Assembly: GCA_012519205.1 (NCBI GenBank)
Contig: JAAYQR010000022.1
Location: forward strand, 1-64,000
DNA length: 64,000 bases
Source: Candidatus Epulonipiscium sp.
Lineage (GTDB): Bacteria > Bacillota > Clostridia > Lachnospirales > Defluviitaleaceae
Direction of reading: 5' to 3'
The notes beneath the pieces are model-generated. The model was given only the letters and a program-made list of their open reading frames with translations, searched no databases and was not told the origin of the DNA. Within the stretch, counting starts at the first letter, position 1. Each line of letters opens with the position of its first letter. Below, piece after piece: positions 1-7,336 of the stretch. Both the position numbers and the translations under genes were made by a program.

Positions 1-55
1 ATGACCTATGGGAGTTGATTGCTAACATATTATTATTGATTACCATGTTACTCAT
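1..55 (-). CDS. hag: Flagellin, N-terminal fragment (runs off left edge)
   Basis: Only the first 18 codons are present. They read MSNMVINNNMLAINSHRS, the usual start of bacterial flagellin (M-x-INxN-x-xAxN-x-xR), the filament subunit exported by the flagellar type III apparatus. The ATG at 55..53 follows AAGGAGG with 7 bases between. An in-frame ATG at 61..59 is only one base from that site and is rejected. Position directly after csrA matches fliW-csrA-hag in Bacillus. The leader carries its own sigma-D promoter and a CsrA site, so it is probably expressed late and repressed post-transcriptionally. Confidence 0.85.
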   Translation of the reverse strand, partial: MSNMVINNNMLAINSHRS

Positions 56-60
56 ATACA

Positions 61-70
61 TTCCTCCTTG
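61..70 (-). promoter_or_regulatory. Flagellin ribosome site, probable second CsrA site
   Basis: The minus strand reads CAAGGAGGAA, a strong Shine-Dalgarno site that also holds the GGA core bound by CsrA. In B. subtilis hag the second CsrA site likewise overlaps the ribosome site. The CsrA role here is inference from that precedent. Confidence 0.6.
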
Positions 71-79
71 AATTATATA

Positions 80-93
80 GGACATCCTTGTCC
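80..93 (-). promoter_or_regulatory. CsrA-binding hairpin in flagellin leader
   Basis: The minus strand reads GGACAAGGATGTCC: a 5-bp stem (GGACA/TGTCC) presenting AGGA in a 4-base loop. It contains ACAAGGATGT, matching the known CsrA SELEX consensus (RUACARGGAUGU) over its core. It lies about 11 bases upstream of the flagellin ribosome site, so one CsrA dimer could bridge the two sites. fliW and csrA lie directly upstream, giving the known FliW-CsrA-flagellin feedback set. Confidence 0.8.
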
Positions 94-110
94 TTTTATT
101 TGTACCTTCA

Positions 111-145
111 GCCTACCCCGTCGGTACTATTTTTCCGTAGTAGGC
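111..145 (-). other. Hairpin in flagellin leader
   Basis: Outer stem GCCTAC/GTAGGC with an inner CGG/CCG pairing encloses an A-rich loop. It lies between the sigma-D promoter and the CsrA hairpin, so it should be in the 5' untranslated RNA. It is not followed by a U-run. Function unknown. Confidence 0.5.
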
Positions 146-148
146 GGT

Positions 149-166
149 AATGGTTGGCCAACCATT
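149..166. other. Perfect 18-bp palindrome in flagellin leader
   Basis: AATGGTTGGCCAACCATT is a perfect inverted repeat lying about 16 bases downstream of the sigma-D -10 box. It could be a protein-binding operator or an RNA hairpin at the 5' end of the flagellin message. No matching known operator is recognised. Confidence 0.6.
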
Positions 167-181
167 TTGGTTTCATATTAT

Positions 182-209
182 ATATCGGATAATGAAAAAA
201 TAACTTTAA
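182..209 (-). promoter_or_regulatory. Sigma-D (sigma-28) promoter for flagellin
   Basis: The minus strand has TAAA, 15 bases, then TCCGATAT. This fits the sigma-D consensus TAAA-N15-GCCGATAT except the first base of the -10 box. The csrA stop lies just upstream. It gives a leader of about 120 bases holding the palindrome, the hairpin and the CsrA sites. Confidence 0.8.
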
Positions 210-216
210 CAATTTA

Positions 217-447
217 TTAATCCTTTTTAAATAATTCTTTTAATTTTTCTATTGACTCTTTGTCCGATTTTGTTGCTTCTTTATTTTCTTCTTGTATTTG
301 AAGGTAGACTTCTTTTCTATGAATTGGGATGTACTTTGGAGCCTCTATACCTATTCTCACTTGCTCTCCTTGCACTTCTAGTACGGTGATTTCTATGCCG
401 TCTCCGATTATTATGGATTCGCCTTTTTTCCTTGTTAGGGCCAGCAT
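217..447 (-). CDS. csrA: Carbon storage regulator CsrA
   Basis: A 76-residue RNA-binding protein that represses flagellin translation and is sequestered by FliW. The N-terminus [12 protein letters not shown] is the hallmark of the family, followed by VRIGIEAPK. The chosen ATG (447..445) has AGGTG six bases upstream. A GTG three codons earlier would leave no spacing. The ATG comes one base after the fliW stop (TAA-A-ATG), so translation is probably coupled. The C-terminal tail after residue 60 is Lys/Glu rich, as usual. The next gene is flagellin, its probable main target. Confidence 0.95.
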   Translation of the reverse strand: MLALTRKKGESIIIGDGIEITVLEVQGEQVRIGIEAPKYIPIHRKEVYLQIQEENKEATKSDKESIEKLKELFKKD

Positions 448-448
448 T

Positions 449-913
449 TTATTCACCTGCCTTTTTTAATTGAGACTTTTCAAATTCTGCATATATGCTG
501 TGTTTGATTTGATACTCTTCATTTTGACATATTGCTTGCATGGCCTTTTGTGTTTCTATATTTATAATAATAGGCGCCTTTAGGTTAGCAGTCATAGCAG
601 TAATATCTTGGGGTATTACTACTATGGCATAGATTAGATAAGACCCTTCCCTAATCTCTCCTAAAGTTTTTAGATAATCCTCATCTATATTGGGAGCATA
701 ATCTGGCATAAATGAAAACGGATTAATTAAAACAAAGGCCGTATCTCCGTCTTCTAATGATTGGAGCCAACTAAAGGGGCTAGTGGAATCTTCCTCATCG
801 GTTATCAGTAGATACTGTTTATGCTCCTCAAATCCCGGTATCCCTTCCTTAAAGTTTATTACTTTTTCTTGGTTTATTTCTATTTCACCGAAGTGTTTGG
901 TTTTTACAGTCAT
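449..913 (-). CDS. fliW: Flagellar assembly factor FliW
   Basis: About 154 residues. FliW binds CsrA and releases its block on flagellin translation; free flagellin competes for FliW. Recognisable family features are [17 protein letters not shown] near residue 20, followed by [20 protein letters not shown] and the NLKAPIIIN motif near residue 115. The start MTVKTKHFG (913) has GGAGG eight bases upstream; a longer reading frame to 955 lacks this. It lies between flgL and csrA, and its stop is one base from the csrA start. Confidence 0.95.
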   Translation of the reverse strand: MTVKTKHFGEIEINQEKVINFKEGIPGFEEHKQYLLITDEEDSTSPFSWLQSLEDGDTAFVLINPFSFMPDYAPNIDEDYLKTLGEIREGSYLIYAIVVIPQDITAMTANLKAPIIINIETQKAMQAICQNEEYQIKHSIYAEFEKSQLKKAGE

Positions 914-1004
914 TTCGATTACCTCCGTTTTAGGTTGTTGACAGTTGTGATGCATAAGACATTTTAAGGGTATAATTTTTTAGAAATACATTACTAAAGA
1001 TTTT

Positions 1005-1026
1005 ATGGGCGGTTTTAGCCGCCCAT
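1005..1026. other. Short hairpin between flgL and fliW
   Basis: ATGGGCGG/CCGCCCAT with a 6-base loop. On the minus strand it follows the flgL stop within a few bases but has no clean U-run after it, so it may be an RNA-processing or stability element, or a weak terminator. Confidence 0.45.
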
Positions 1027-1030
1027 GGTT

Positions 1031-2338
1031 TTATCTGATAAAGTCTAGGAGGGTTGGTTGTATTACTTTTGCAGTTGCATTAAGGGCAGAATTATAAATA
1101 ATTTGCTGCATACTAAATTCAGTATATACTTCCTCTAGGTCTACCCCCTCATTATCATTATTAAGTTCTTTAAAGTTTAATTCATCGGCTGCTAGACGGT
1201 TGGATACCAGTTCAAGACGTTTCATTCTATTTCCTAGTCCTGATTTTTCCGTGGAAATTTGGCTTAGATGTTTATCTAGTTTGCCAATTAGACTATTAAA
1301 CCTTCTAGATACATCAAGAAGGCCCATCCTTTCATCTTCGGGCTTGTTTCCCTTTTTGACATCTTCTTCGATGCTATAAATTTCATCAACCAGTCTCGAT
1401 AATTCATCAATATCCCTCATTAAATCTGTGGTTAGAATATCTTTTCCTAGGATATTAACTTCTATTTTATTATTAATTCCAACTTCATATTGTATCTTTT
1501 CTGTAGATGGAACGTATTTTTCTCCCCCATCTAAATCTTCGCATTCGAAGTAATGAACGGGGTTTAAATCGCCCCCTTTAAAACTGTGTTTTTCATAGGA
1601 TATGGTAAAATCAGCAATAGTATCTATGTCTTCCTCATGAAAAATAAGTTCTCCTGTATCTCTCAGATAGTGGACTGTTCCTGAATTAGTTGGGTAATAT
1701 GCATCATTAGAATTTGAATCCATCGTCGTAACCGTAAGCCCAGATACATTATCTTTTAAATTATCATATGCCAGTCTTATACGATATGCAATTCCTGGTT
1801 TTTTATCTTGGGTATGCTTCCCCGCTATCTCTATTTCTTCTATATCCTCTTTGGTAAAGCTTTGTGTAATCTCAAACTTTTTGTCGGTTGTTTTATCAAA
1901 CACTAACTTCGTGTCTGTTCTAAATCCAGAAAATAAATATCTTCCTCCATCATAACTTACGTTTCCCTCGTTTATTAATTGTTTCTTTAATTCCATCAAT
2001 TGATCAGCAATCTTTTTTTGCTCATCTATTCCTAAGGTATCATTAGAGCCTTGAACACAACTATCTCTCATGCTTCCCAGTATGCTTTCTATATTTTTTA
2101 TGGCTTGCTCACTACCACCCATCCAACTTTTTGCTTGTTTTATATTAGACTGAAACTGCTGAGTTTCTGCTATTCTTGTTCTGAATTTTAGGGCACGGCC
2201 TGCTATAATTGGATCATCAGATGGTCTTTGTATCTTCTTTAAGGTTGTCATTTGGCTATAGAGTGTATCTAGCCTTTTCATATTTTTATTCAAACCCAAT
2301 AATGTATTATTCATTATCATATTATTAGTAATTCGCAT
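1031..2338 (-). CDS. flgL: Hook-filament junction protein FlgL (HAP3)
   Basis: 435 residues. FlgL forms the second junction ring between hook and filament. The N-terminus MRITNNMIMNNTLLGLNKNMKRL and the C-terminus ending in NSALNATAKVIQPTLLDFI are the paired helical D0/D1 ends shared with flagellin. The central segment (about 140-300) is longer and divergent, as expected for the exposed domain; the family is often nearer 300 residues. It follows flgK by 14 bases and belongs to the flgM-flgN-flgK-flgK-flgL-fliW-csrA unit, presumably driven by the sigma-D promoter before flgM. Confidence 0.92.
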   Translation of the reverse strand: MRITNNMIMNNTLLGLNKNMKRLDTLYSQMTTLKKIQRPSDDPIIAGRALKFRTRIAETQQFQSNIKQAKSWMGGSEQAIKNIESILGSMRDSCVQGSNDTLGIDEQKKIADQLMELKKQLINEGNVSYDGGRYLFSGFRTDTKLVFDKTTDKKFEITQSFTKEDIEEIEIAGKHTQDKKPGIAYRIRLAYDNLKDNVSGLTVTTMDSNSNDAYYPTNSGTVHYLRDTGELIFHEEDIDTIADFTISYEKHSFKGGDLNPVHYFECEDLDGGEKYVPSTEKIQYEVGINNKIEVNILGKDILTTDLMRDIDELSRLVDEIYSIEEDVKKGNKPEDERMGLLDVSRRFNSLIGKLDKHLSQISTEKSGLGNRMKRLELVSNRLAADELNFKELNNDNEGVDLEEVYTEFSMQQIIYNSALNATAKVIQPTLLDFIR

Positions 2339-2352
2339 TGTCTCACCCCTTA

Positions 2353-4137
2353 TTAACTAACTCCCATGCGATTGATGGTTACATCGTATATAGCATCCAT
2401 GACACTAATCATTTTTGCTGCCATATTATAGGCTTGATTAAATTTAATTAGGTTGGTCATTTCTTCGTTACTGTCTACTCCGGATACGGACATCCGTTGG
2501 TTTTCTACAATCTTTGATATGTTGATTTGCATATCTTCAATCATAACTGCTTGTTTTGTGTTTACCCCTAATTCCCCCATGATGGATTCCATATAAGAAC
2601 CCGGGGTTCCTTCGTTAAATACTTCTGTGTTTATCTTTATAGAAAAGAGTTCCTGCATCATTCTTCCATCGCCCTTAAGTCCCTTTTCTTTAGCTGCTGC
2701 AATATTGGCTACATCATCTATATCTTTTGAAAGGGTAAAGTTTTCTGCTGTCAGGGTTTCGTAATCTATGCCCGTGGTCATATTCTTAATATTTCCATCT
2801 GCGTTCCTATATGCAAAAAAGTGATTTTCCGTTTCACCATTTAGACCATAACCACCGGCATGGCCAGTCATTTCTGGTATTTCTTTTCCGCCTCTGGTTT
2901 TTCCTTCATTAAATGCCCTAGCGAAGGTTCTTACAAATTCATTAAGTCTGTTCATATAATGAGGAATTCCTTTGTAACCCATATCAGAACCTATTTGTAC
3001 CTCTTGATTTTCAAGTGAACCTGGTTCTATTGGAGTTTCCATCTCCAGTATCATAGTTACTTTTTTACTATCTTCATCATAATTAAATGAGGAGTATTTA
3101 TAGGCTTTACCATTAATCTTAATCTCGCCTGTTTCATTCATATCCCCTTTGGATGCATTTGCTATTACTATTTCTCTTGTATCAATGTCTACTGATTCTA
3201 TTTTGCCTTTAAACCCATTGTTATTATTACCATCCCTTATATCCATGTATCCCTTTATCTCTCCACTTAAGGTTGGGCTGGTGGTGTCAAATTTCACCCC
3301 ACCCCCCCAGTAAATATCATACAAATTCTCTGCATCTGTTGGATTGTTTTTACTTTCCCTAACTTTTATCTCCAATTGATTGTATGTAAAGTGGTTTACT
3401 AGGGTTTGTCCATTGATAGATACTATAAATTGTTTCTGCATTTCCCCCGATGGGGTTTGAGCTTCTATTTCTTTGGCTTCAGTATTTACGATTCTAGAAA
3501 GTCTGTCAACCAATAGGTCTCTTTGGTCCCTTAAATCATTAGCTTTATCCCCATGTCTTTCGTAACGGAAAATTTCCCTATTTAGACTTTCTATCTTTTG
3601 AGCAATGGTGTTTATGTCTTTTACCCTTACCCCAATTTCAAAATTAATATCTTTTTGATACTCTTTTAATCTTGTGGCTGCATCATTAAAGAACTTGGTA
3701 AAAGTTAAGGCTTGTTCCTTCAGCCCATTTCTCGCCTCCATGCTTTCTGGGTTATCTGCCACTTCTTGGAAAGCACTGAAAAAGTCATTAAAAATTGTAT
3801 TAAATCCTTCATCTGAAGGCTCATTGAAAATCCCTTCTATCAATGAAAGCTGGGTTCTTTTTATGGTAAATTCCCCAAGCATTTTATTTTCATTCCAAAA
3901 CTTAGTGTCTAAATATACATCTCTTTGCCTTACTATATCATATACTTCTGAGCCCGTTCCAACCATCCCCTTCCCTGTTCCTAGGGGAATGGGCATGGTT
4001 GCTTTTTGTTTTGCTATTTGTCTTGAGTAACCCTCCGTACCCATGTTTGATATATTATGGGAAGTTACGTCTAAGGCTGTTCTAGCTGTATATAAAGCCT
4101 GGGCTCCGATATTTATTCCAAAAAACGAAGAGTTCAA
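2353..4137 (-). CDS. flgK: Hook-associated protein FlgK (HAP1), second copy of a tandem pair
   Basis: 594 residues. FlgK forms the first junction ring on the hook. The N-terminal rod-type motif is ALYTARTALDVTSHNISNMGTEGYSRQ, with LNREIFRYERHGDKANDLRDQRD near residue 185 and a C-terminal EEMTNLIKFNQAYNMAAKMI block. The start is TTG (4137) with GGAGGG six bases upstream. It lies 11 bases after the other flgK. Sequence between the ends differs greatly from that neighbour, so this is an old duplication, not a recent copy. Which copy builds the ring cannot be told from sequence. Confidence 0.88.
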   Translation of the reverse strand: MNSSFFGINIGAQALYTARTALDVTSHNISNMGTEGYSRQIAKQKATMPIPLGTGKGMVGTGSEVYDIVRQRDVYLDTKFWNENKMLGEFTIKRTQLSLIEGIFNEPSDEGFNTIFNDFFSAFQEVADNPESMEARNGLKEQALTFTKFFNDAATRLKEYQKDINFEIGVRVKDINTIAQKIESLNREIFRYERHGDKANDLRDQRDLLVDRLSRIVNTEAKEIEAQTPSGEMQKQFIVSINGQTLVNHFTYNQLEIKVRESKNNPTDAENLYDIYWGGGVKFDTTSPTLSGEIKGYMDIRDGNNNNGFKGKIESVDIDTREIVIANASKGDMNETGEIKINGKAYKYSSFNYDEDSKKVTMILEMETPIEPGSLENQEVQIGSDMGYKGIPHYMNRLNEFVRTFARAFNEGKTRGGKEIPEMTGHAGGYGLNGETENHFFAYRNADGNIKNMTTGIDYETLTAENFTLSKDIDDVANIAAAKEKGLKGDGRMMQELFSIKINTEVFNEGTPGSYMESIMGELGVNTKQAVMIEDMQINISKIVENQRMSVSGVDSNEEMTNLIKFNQAYNMAAKMISVMDAIYDVTINRMGVS

Positions 4138-4148
4138 TATATTCCCTC

Positions 4149-5720
4149 CTATCTACCTACTAATCCAGTTCGATTTACAATGGTATCAATCATAGAATCT
4201 ATAATATTTACCATCCTTGCAGATGCATTATACGCATGCTGATATTTTATCAAATTTGTCATTTCCTCATCCGTTGAAACATCTGAAATGCTACTTCTAT
4301 TATTGGTTATGCTAGTTACTATAACTTGTTTTTCATCCATCTTTTGCGAGGCCTTATTGCCTCCTTCTGCAACCCTAGTGACAAATTCCGAGTAGTAATC
4401 TTCAAAATTAAGTTTATGGGCTATGGTTTCATCATAGGTTGAATTTGGCCTTTTCCATATATCTAAAAGTTCCTGGACAACCTGAGTATCCCCTACAGTC
4501 CCATCATAGGATAAGCCTAGCTTTTTATATCCATCATTATCTAAAAGAATGGGGTTTATTATTATATTTCCTGCGGAATATAACTTTCCATCCCTCGTTT
4601 CCTTGGCAATAAACAATTCCACTCCTTTTTCTCCATCTAAACCCTTTGGTGGTTCACCATTTTCATCAGATGGCGGTGGACTAGTTAATACCTTATTGAT
4701 TTCAATTGTTAGATCATGAATTAACCTGTCAAATTCTGCTTGAATTCTAGGAATCAAATAAGGTTCTACCTTTTTATATGCCTCATGATCCTTGGTATCT
4801 CTATAATCCGCTGAGGTATTACCCCTTGTTAAAAGGAGAGCCTTTAATTTTCCTGTATCATTTTGAAATTCTGCTCCTATTGGTTTGTTAAACCTGATTA
4901 CTTCTGAATTATCTGCTTCCCAGACAGGTTTTATAAATGAACTGACAGTACTTGAATCGATACCCGTTGTAGTTATTTTTGATACTAGATTTCCCGATAC
5001 TAAGGTATGTCCTTCTGCTAGAACATCTACTCTGCCTGCCTTATCTTCTTTATATGATATCTCGATATACTGTGCTAGTTCATCTAGAAGATTATTTCTT
5101 TGATCCCTTAAATCGTTTGCTCGGTCCCCACCTATCTCATATTTTGAAATTTTTTCATTTAGCTCCTTTATACCCTCTGCTAAATAATTAATCCTGCCTA
5201 CTGCTTCTTTTATCTGTAAGTTTAGGCTATTTTGATAGTCCGTAAGTTTTTCATCAATATAGTTAACCTTATCTACTAAAACACTGGCACTTTGTATAAA
5301 TTGGGTTCTTATACTTTGGTCTTGGGGTGCTGTAGAAAGGTTTTGCAGTTGTCCCCAAAAATCCCTTAAAACACCGCTAAAACTTTCTCCATCTACTTCC
5401 CCTAATATAGTTTCTATTTCCATTACTGCATCATATTGAACCTTGTAAAATTGCTGTGAAGAAATTTGGGTCCTATATGCTTTATCTAAAAACTCATCTC
5501 GAATTTGCCTTATCTCGGTTACATCGGTTCCGGCTCCAACAGAAAGAAGGTCCTTTCCATTTCGCCCAACTACCATATAAAAACTATCATTTTGTAGTAC
5601 CTGTTGTCTTACATATCCCGCGGTATTGGCATTGGCTAAATTATGCCCTGTTACTTCAAGTCCTGTCTGACTTGCATTAAGGCCGGATATGACCCTGGAT
5701 AAACTCGCCATTGAACTCAC
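4149..5720 (-). CDS. flgK: Hook-associated protein FlgK (HAP1), first copy of a tandem pair
   Basis: 523 residues. The N-terminal motif GLEVTGHNLANANTAGYVRQ, the LRDQRNNLLDELAQYIE block near residue 205 and the C-terminal EEMTNLIKYQHAYNASARMVNIID are all FlgK features. The GTG start at 5720 is preferred because GGGGG lies seven bases upstream; the in-frame ATG three codons later is 16 bases away. It follows flgN, its likely chaperone gene, by 11 bases. The length is close to that of ordinary FlgK, so this may be the orthologous copy. Confidence 0.9.
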   Translation of the reverse strand: MSSMASLSRVISGLNASQTGLEVTGHNLANANTAGYVRQQVLQNDSFYMVVGRNGKDLLSVGAGTDVTEIRQIRDEFLDKAYRTQISSQQFYKVQYDAVMEIETILGEVDGESFSGVLRDFWGQLQNLSTAPQDQSIRTQFIQSASVLVDKVNYIDEKLTDYQNSLNLQIKEAVGRINYLAEGIKELNEKISKYEIGGDRANDLRDQRNNLLDELAQYIEISYKEDKAGRVDVLAEGHTLVSGNLVSKITTTGIDSSTVSSFIKPVWEADNSEVIRFNKPIGAEFQNDTGKLKALLLTRGNTSADYRDTKDHEAYKKVEPYLIPRIQAEFDRLIHDLTIEINKVLTSPPPSDENGEPPKGLDGEKGVELFIAKETRDGKLYSAGNIIINPILLDNDGYKKLGLSYDGTVGDTQVVQELLDIWKRPNSTYDETIAHKLNFEDYYSEFVTRVAEGGNKASQKMDEKQVIVTSITNNRSSISDVSTDEEMTNLIKYQHAYNASARMVNIIDSMIDTIVNRTGLVGR

Positions 5721-5731
5721 AAAATTACCCC

Positions 5732-6238
5732 CTATTGTTTCGTATCAAAAAAGTTTCGACCACTTGCACCTTGGAACCTTCCGCCATCTCCATAATCATT
5801 TGTTGTAAAGGAACGGGTACTTTGTATGGCATTCATGGTAAAATTAATCATTTCCATAGATTGATTTAAAAGAACTTTATTTTGCTCATTTACTTGTTTT
5901 AATTGAATAATTAAGTCATTTATTCTTTTTTGGATTGTTTTTAACTTTTCTTTTTCTTCTATGGTGTTTTCAAGTTTTTCTATTAACTTAGTTATGGTTA
6001 GCCCTTCCTTTTTTTCGTTTAAGACTAGGGCTATATCCCCTACTATTGTTTCTCTTTGTTTTTCTAGCCTTATATTTTGGGATACAGCTTCTTGTTCTTT
6101 TTTTGTTAGTTTTTGAAGAGCTAAAACATCTCCTGAAACAATGATATCTGTCTTTTCTTTGGATATTTTTAAAAGAATCGTATAAAATCCTATTTCTCCT
6201 TCTAACACCTCTATTAAATCGTATATTAATCCTGCCAC
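5732..6238 (-). CDS. flgN: Flagellar export chaperone FlgN
   Basis: 168 residues, mostly helical. FlgN-type chaperones bind FlgK and FlgL before export. The sequence begins MAGLIYDLIEVLEGEIGFYTILLKISKEK and has Glu/Lys-rich coiled-coil segments (about 45-125), which fit the family though it has few sharp motifs. The call rests largely on position: it lies between flgM and flgK exactly as YvyG/FlgN in B. subtilis. Confidence 0.8.
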   Translation of the reverse strand: MAGLIYDLIEVLEGEIGFYTILLKISKEKTDIIVSGDVLALQKLTKKEQEAVSQNIRLEKQRETIVGDIALVLNEKKEGLTITKLIEKLENTIEEKEKLKTIQKRINDLIIQLKQVNEQNKVLLNQSMEMINFTMNAIQSTRSFTTNDYGDGGRFQGASGRNFFDTKQ

Positions 6239-6257
6239 ATTAATCCCTCATTTATGA

Positions 6258-6536
6258 TTAAATCTTAATATCAAAAGAATTATCAACTATTTTGTCTGCT
6301 ACTTCTTTAGCACCCACATTATAGATTCCTGATTGTATTTTTTGCTTTATTTCTTGTACCTTTTCTTCCCTTATATCAGGGGTCTTAGAAATTGCGTTAA
6401 GGGCTGTTTGAAAGTCCTTTCCCTCTTTTGATAGGGCAAAAATATCTTTTTTATGAACCGGCTTTTGCCTTTCTGATTTTTTAGTACTAGTCGTGTTATA
6501 AGCTTCTAATACTTTATTTACGCCAGTTATTTTCAT
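6258..6536 (-). CDS. flgM: Anti-sigma-28 factor FlgM
   Basis: 92 residues. FlgM holds sigma-D inactive until the hook is finished and it is exported. The C-terminal half PDIREEKVQEIKQKIQSGIY followed by ADKIVDNSF is the conserved sigma-binding part; the N-terminal half is polar and probably disordered. The ATG at 6536 has AAGGTG five bases upstream; a longer frame reaching 6632 runs through the promoter and is rejected. It is the first gene after a sigma-D-like promoter, giving the usual feedback loop. Confidence 0.92.
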   Translation of the reverse strand: MKITGVNKVLEAYNTTSTKKSERQKPVHKKDIFALSKEGKDFQTALNAISKTPDIREEKVQEIKQKIQSGIYNVGAKEVADKIVDNSFDIKI

Positions 6537-6573
6537 ATGCTCACCTTCTTTTTTGTTTTTTCTCTTACTACTT

Positions 6574-6601
6574 ATATCGTCACCAGTGGAATAAGAATTT
6601 A
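6574..6601 (-). promoter_or_regulatory. Sigma-D promoter for the flgM-csrA operon
   Basis: The minus strand has TAAA, 16 bases, then GACGATAT (7 of 8 matches to GCCGATAT). It lies between a terminator-like hairpin and flgM. Confidence 0.7.
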
Positions 6602-6612
6602 GTCTTATATCA

Positions 6613-6646
6613 TAAAAAAATAAGGGGAACAATGTTCACCCTTATT
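6613..6646 (-). terminator. Terminator after yvyF
   Basis: On the minus strand a long stem (AATAAGGG-GAACA pairing with TGTTC-CCCTTATT) is followed by a run of seven T. It overlaps the end of the yvyF-like gene and separates the competence-type upstream genes from the sigma-D flagellar unit. The core GAACA/TGTTC resembles hairpins at 35399 and 52785. Confidence 0.75.
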
Positions 6647-7067
6647 TTCCCCCGATTTTATCTTTATTTAAATAGTGCATTCTTGATTTTTTGGGATCGG
6701 TGCTTATGTTTTTTGTTGAATTTTGAAGACTGTTTGTAACAGAACGCATATCCCTTTCTAATTCATAGGCACACCTTTCACAAAATCTCCCTGTTTTTAT
6801 CGTTGCACCACATTTTTCACATTCAATGCCTATGGGTGAATCATTAGTAATAATAAGCCTTCCTTCGCGAAGATAATGTTTTATTGAGGTAACAGGAACT
6901 TCTGTTGCTTCTGATACTTCAATCATATTTGCCTTTGGATGATCATATAAATAATCTTTTACTCTCTTAAATTCCTTTTCTTCTTCCTCCTTACAACTAG
7001 GACAAATCATCCTCCCAACAATGTATTGAAATAGCCTATTGCATCTTCTACAATTTCTTACATCCAT
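6642..7067 (-). CDS. yvyF: YvyF-like flagellar operon zinc-ribbon protein
   Basis: 141 residues. It matches the YvyF (flagellar operon protein) family: an N-terminal zinc ribbon (CRRC...CPSC), a small helical segment with IEVSEATEVPVTSIKHYLREGR (about 60-80), then a second zinc ribbon (CEKC...CERC near 105-120). Function is not established; a regulatory role tied to flagella is likely. The start at 7067 has AGGAG seven bases upstream. It overlaps the end of the preceding gene by 20 bases. Position between comFC and flgM is the same as in B. subtilis. Confidence 0.85.
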   Translation of the reverse strand: MDVRNCRRCNRLFQYIVGRMICPSCKEEEEKEFKRVKDYLYDHPKANMIEVSEATEVPVTSIKHYLREGRLIITNDSPIGIECEKCGATIKTGRFCERCAYELERDMRSVTNSLQNSTKNISTDPKKSRMHYLNKDKIGGK

Positions 7068-7320
7068 TTTCCCACTCCTCTTCATTTATTTTGCTTTTTT
7101 TGTCAATGTCGATTCTTTCTTCATCTATAAAACGGTAAATTGTTTTAATGGAAATCCCTGTTACATTTGATACTTCCATTGCATTAACCCCTCTATGCTT
7201 TAAAACATAATCCCTTACTATATTGTATTCTTGTTTATCCTTCTCATAACACTCTTTACAATATTCCCTACTATTTTTTGGAAAAAATCTTCCACAAATT
7301 TTACAGATATCGTATGCCAT
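7048..7320 (-). CDS. Half-length YvyF paralogue with one zinc ribbon
   Basis: 90 residues. It has a single CKIC...CKEC ribbon (residues 6-25) and the same HTH-like segment (MEVSNVTGISIKTIYRFIDEERI), then stops where YvyF has its second ribbon. It therefore resembles the N-terminal half of the gene that follows it. The 20-base overlap with that gene suggests coupled translation. It may be a duplication or a split regulator; no function is known. Confidence 0.75.
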   Translation of the reverse strand: MAYDICKICGRFFPKNSREYCKECYEKDKQEYNIVRDYVLKHRGVNAMEVSNVTGISIKTIYRFIDEERIDIDKKSKINEEEWENGCKKL

Positions 7321-7336
7321 AGTATTCCCCCTTAGT

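Noticed and set aside
111-166. c-di-GMP riboswitch in the flagellin leader
   Set aside because: The conserved GEMM cores (GGGACGCAAAGCC-like and the tetraloop receptor) are absent; only simple hairpins are seen.
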